A program made the position numbers and the translations under genes. This document shows, in pieces, positions 60,408 through 64,000 of a stretch of 64,000 bases of DNA. This DNA is from Lineus longissimus (taxonomy: Eukaryota; Nemertea; Pilidiophora; Heteronemertea; Lineidae). The notes under the pieces are model-generated. The model was not told the origin of the DNA, did not search any database, and saw only the letters and a program-made list of their open reading frames with translations. Every line of letters starts with the position of its first letter. The stretch's first letter is position 1. Where the stretch lies: positions 4,216,001 through 4,280,000 of the forward strand of contig NC_088308.1 of assembly GCF_910592395.1 (NCBI RefSeq), in the 5' to 3' direction.

Positions 60408-63400
60408 CTGTTGAGAAAATAGCACCTAAGTACATAAACGATTATACACTAACAAGATAAGCAAATTTCATAAGTTGATCATAAAGGTTGTTGATGTTCA
60501 GAAGCGGTGTCCTAATACAATCACGTGTGTGCGGCTAATGTTGTTTCGGGGTACGTCTTTACTCGTTTATGCCTTATAATAACTTAATCTTCCTCTCCAG
60601 AGATAAAGGCATTATGTGAAGCACATTTGACGCAATGACATTTGGTGCCACATCAGCCCGTTCGATACTTTGATCGCTCCACAGTTCTTCCGCACTTTTT
60701 TCGTCAATAATTGGCTTTTCGAAAACAACACTATGCCCGCGACTATGCTATGTTTCTAATTCGAGTGGCAAGCTTTTTATATTTTTTATGTTTCATATTT
60801 ACGCTTCACCATATTGGTCAGAATTATCAAAAGGCACACATCCCAGCATACAAATTTCATAAGTTGTGTCGGCTTGTAGTTGCAAGAAGCTGACCACCAA
60901 CGCCCACGGCAGTTGAAGCAGTTGAAAATGCCCCCCTGGAAAAGTGTCCGGCCCTGCTATATTCTGACGGATTGTGGAATGTTCTAGTTTAGTGTACTAG
61001 ACTTAGTGTGTCGAGACAAATCAGCCAAAAAAAAACAATTTTCTGAAGGAAATTTCTATCATTGTGTTTCGATATCAACTCAAGCCAATTTTCTCTCATT
61101 GTTTCAGATCCAAGTGTATTCGATTCTTGTTGTGGGATACTGGGCCATCCATCGCAGTGTAAACCGGAGAATCCCATGTGCCACCCTTGATCTGGGCAGC
61201 GCTTCACGTGTCGCATGTGCTCAACATCACCGAGTAACACAACCGCCGCCTTAATCTGATAAATTACGTACAATTCCTTTTCATGGCCCCAAATTCGTTT
61301 AGTCAGCGCTGATGTGAGTGCCAAATCTCCTTAACCGACCAGGTCCCGCTTGGGATAGGTTTAACTTTGATGTGATTTGCGATCCTGTAATTCCTAATGT
61401 TGCCAGGGAAACGAGGCGAGGTGAAAAATTAAAGTGGACCTAAATTGATGCCTGGGCCGGTCTCGTGGCGACCGCGTCATGGAGCCGAAAGCTCGGCTTA
61501 CCGATTTTCGGCCGTATTTCACGTCTAAACGAATTGTTCAAATTAGATTAGTGCGTTATACAATTTGCACACAGCCATTAGGCTCTTGTAATCCTGTCAA
61601 TGAAGCTTAAATGAATTAATGTTTGATAAAATGATCCCGCCATAAGTAACAGCTCACCGCATCGCCCCCAAGCCGTACGACGCTTCACGTCCCAAACGAG
61701 ATAACCAACTGTTTTTATATGGACTTAATTTCATTTCGGTAGTTATGATACAATATCTTAATTATTAGGCCACACTAATTAAGTTGCTGCCGCAGTATTC
61801 AATTAATATTTTTTGGAGCAGGGCCCTCAGCCCAAGAGCCGCCTGGGGTTGGATGATGTTACAAGCATTGGGAGTGCAAGCGACGAGTAAGGAAATACGG
61901 AAATCAAACCATTCGAAAGAATCGATGAAACGAATAAATGTTATTTAAGCAGGAATTAGGACATCTTTACACCTATCTACCATTACTACACGGTATTTTA
62001 CATCATCTACGTTACATACCACTGCATGTTATGTCACATACACCCACGGGGCTGTGTTGGACACTACCGCTACGTGGCATGTCCTTTCCCATTGCGACGC
62101 GCTTTGTCGCATAATACCGATACGCGCCATGTCATTTCCCATAACGACGTGCTATCGAGACTATACTTTATGCTGGCATCGGCCCTCCAATAAAGTCAGT
62201 GTGGGGATTCGGACAGTCAGCAAGGCACAGCAAGGCACTGTCCACTAGGGTTACCACAGCGCTGTCCATCAAGTTTGAGTGTTAGGACATGTAGTTGGAC
62301 AATATTATATACATGAAGCACCCATTTTGATTGGTTCTTTCATAATAACTGTATTTTGTGAAGCAGATTTGGGAGTTTCTGATAGGCCATCATAACAGGA
62401 AGTACATGTACATTTATCGCTTTTGCGTGAATCCGTAATCTTGTCTTAGTTTTAACATCGCTCAGCGGAAACGAATGCAAAACACGCCGAAGGAAACTCC
62501 CGATCAAGAAAAGCAGACGACACCTGAGTTTCTCATTGTCACGAGGAAACAATGTGAGAAAGGTTAATTGGTTGATTCATGACATTATAATTAGAGTTGT
62601 ATTCTCTTTCTGAGGTACACTGCTATTCTCATTGATAAATCAACGACATTCGAATATTACCATTTTCTCATTAATAACCAATTAGAGGTGCGTACGTCCA
62701 TTCAGTCAACCCGGGATCATTTTACCATCACACGACCCCCTACGGTTCCTTTGAGAACTAAGTGGGCGGATCATAGAACATTATTCTTAAACATGCTTCT
62801 CTTATGAGACAAAGAAAACCTGAAAAGAAACTGGACAACATTGACGGTTTTTTATCGTATGTCATTCATTCATCTGTTCATGTCACACGGGTGATATATT
62901 TCAACTTACCGGTTACAATAATACGTTCTTCCTCACATTTTGCGAAGACATGTGACAATATTGTCATTCTCAATTGAATGATGACCGAAGAACATCATTC
63001 CAAGACAAAACAACATCAGTGAAACAACAGAAACACATCTACATTGGTCTTGTATTAGGACACAATGCAACACGAGATTCCATATTTCTCGTTCAATCGT
63101 CTTTTCATTATTATCGTCATTGTCGTTCAAAATGGGGCGAAATCTCAGCTAACATCTGTGCCACAGCTTACCATCTCCCGGGTAGGGAGCTCAGTTTTGG
63201 TCGGCAAAAGGGGCTACTTCTTTCGGGCCCCGGGCGGTCGAGTCAAAAGCCCGCTCCGTGCAGAGGAGCTTTCCCTGTAAAAGCCCTTGACTGCCAAAGA
63301 AGCCTTCTGCTGCAATCTTTCTTCTATCAAGCCTTGAACCAAGCAGGTCCGTGACAGATGTTGTAACGAGGAGAGGGAGATGTGAAATATACAGGGATCA

Positions 63401-64000
63401 CCAACGCAAAATCTTCCCGGCCAAGCATCACGCCGTCAGTTTACTAAGTTAACATCCTTTTATCTCAAACGGAGATGACTTATCTTCTGTGAGGCGACAT
63501 CCCTTCTTTGTAAGGCTTTCCGTTCTCCCGTCGTGACAGTGACTGGAAACATCAATTGCTTAATGACCAATTAATTGCTGGATAATTACTCAGGCGGAGG
63601 TTGGTATGAAAAGAAGATGGCTACATTCTCTGCTCATAAAGATGTTGAGCGGTGGCAAATACTTGACGTCGAGTCAATTGAGAGTATGTTTCACTTTCGT
63701 AGTTTTGTTGGCTGCATAATGGAGTTGATCTTTGCAACTTAACCTTCTGGAAGATGGTTCTGTTAGTTCAAGCAATAAGTCGTGGCCTCTTTCAACCATG
63801 GCTCCGCAACTCCGTCATATCGTTCCTGAGGACAGAACTAGAAGGAGGGACCAACATACAAGGTCTGCGTGAAAGGTAGACTCCTGCGGAGACCCGGTCG
63901 AATATCCTTCGATATTGGGCCCGGGAATGTGCAAAAAGCAAACACAAGCCAAAGAAAAGGACATTGGTGCATTCACATGTATTAATGCAGACGAGAGCAT
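60408..64000. other. Non-coding DNA, possibly regulatory
   Basis: No gene was recognised. The stretch at about 61550-61810 has many homeodomain-type motifs (AATTAATG, TAATTAAG, CAATTAAT) among moderate-complexity sequence, as in developmental enhancers. A two-copy repeat lies at 62060-62155. Short frames near 61000-61320 and 63000-63350 lack supporting features. Confidence 0.35.
62060..62155 (+). repeat. Two-copy diverged repeat of about 48 bp
   Basis: ACTACCGCTACGTGGCATGT + CCTTTCCCATTGCGACGCGC is followed by ATACCGATACGCGCCATGTC + ATTTCCCATAACGACGTGCT: the same order of blocks with scattered changes. Confidence 0.65.

Overview
The window is intron-rich animal nuclear DNA with phase-consistent GT-AG introns, vertebrate-like domain proteins, a replication-type histone H1 gene with a 3' stem-loop, a homeobox gene and many small DNA-transposon remnants. 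Gene content and compact introns suggest a marine invertebrate bilaterian, probably a lophotrochozoan. The taxon is an inference; nothing here fixes it. No virus, toxin, CRISPR array or prokaryotic operon was seen.

Layout. 1-10 kb holds an intronless rhodopsin-class GPCR (-), a 444-bp element present twice, histone H1 (-) and a three-exon divergent homeobox gene (+). 11-26 kb holds a two-exon Gal3ST-type sulfotransferase (+), COX10 (-, six exons), RPP21 (+, five exons, head-to-head with COX10) and a 13-exon annexin with a Pro/Gly/Gln-rich head (+). 27-36 kb holds a small secreted PAN/apple-like protein (-), a 2.6-kb decayed repeat field that keeps a recognisable reading frame, POLR3H (-, seven exons, 204 aa) and a doubtful small gene. 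37-54 kb holds a large minus-strand RBR ubiquitin ligase of RNF216/TRIAD3 type (16 coding exons) and, just upstream on the same strand, a 3.4-kb FG/NTG-rich exon that splices in frame and may be the N-terminal half of the same protein. 54-60 kb holds a hAT-like foldback element and JMJD8 (-, eight exons). 60-64 kb has one probable terminal exon of an unknown gene and otherwise non-coding DNA.

These are ordinary, unlinked housekeeping and regulatory genes: mitochondrial haem A synthesis, tRNA 5' processing, Pol III transcription, ER JmjC protein, membrane binding, chromatin. They are not a pathway cluster. The gene models were rebuilt by hand from splice signals, reading phase and family similarity. 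The most unusual items are the possible fusion of an FG-rich region to an RBR ligase, the coding-like repeat field at 28-31 kb, and a set of short transposons whose target-site duplications can be read directly (TTAA, TA, 3 bp, 8 bp).
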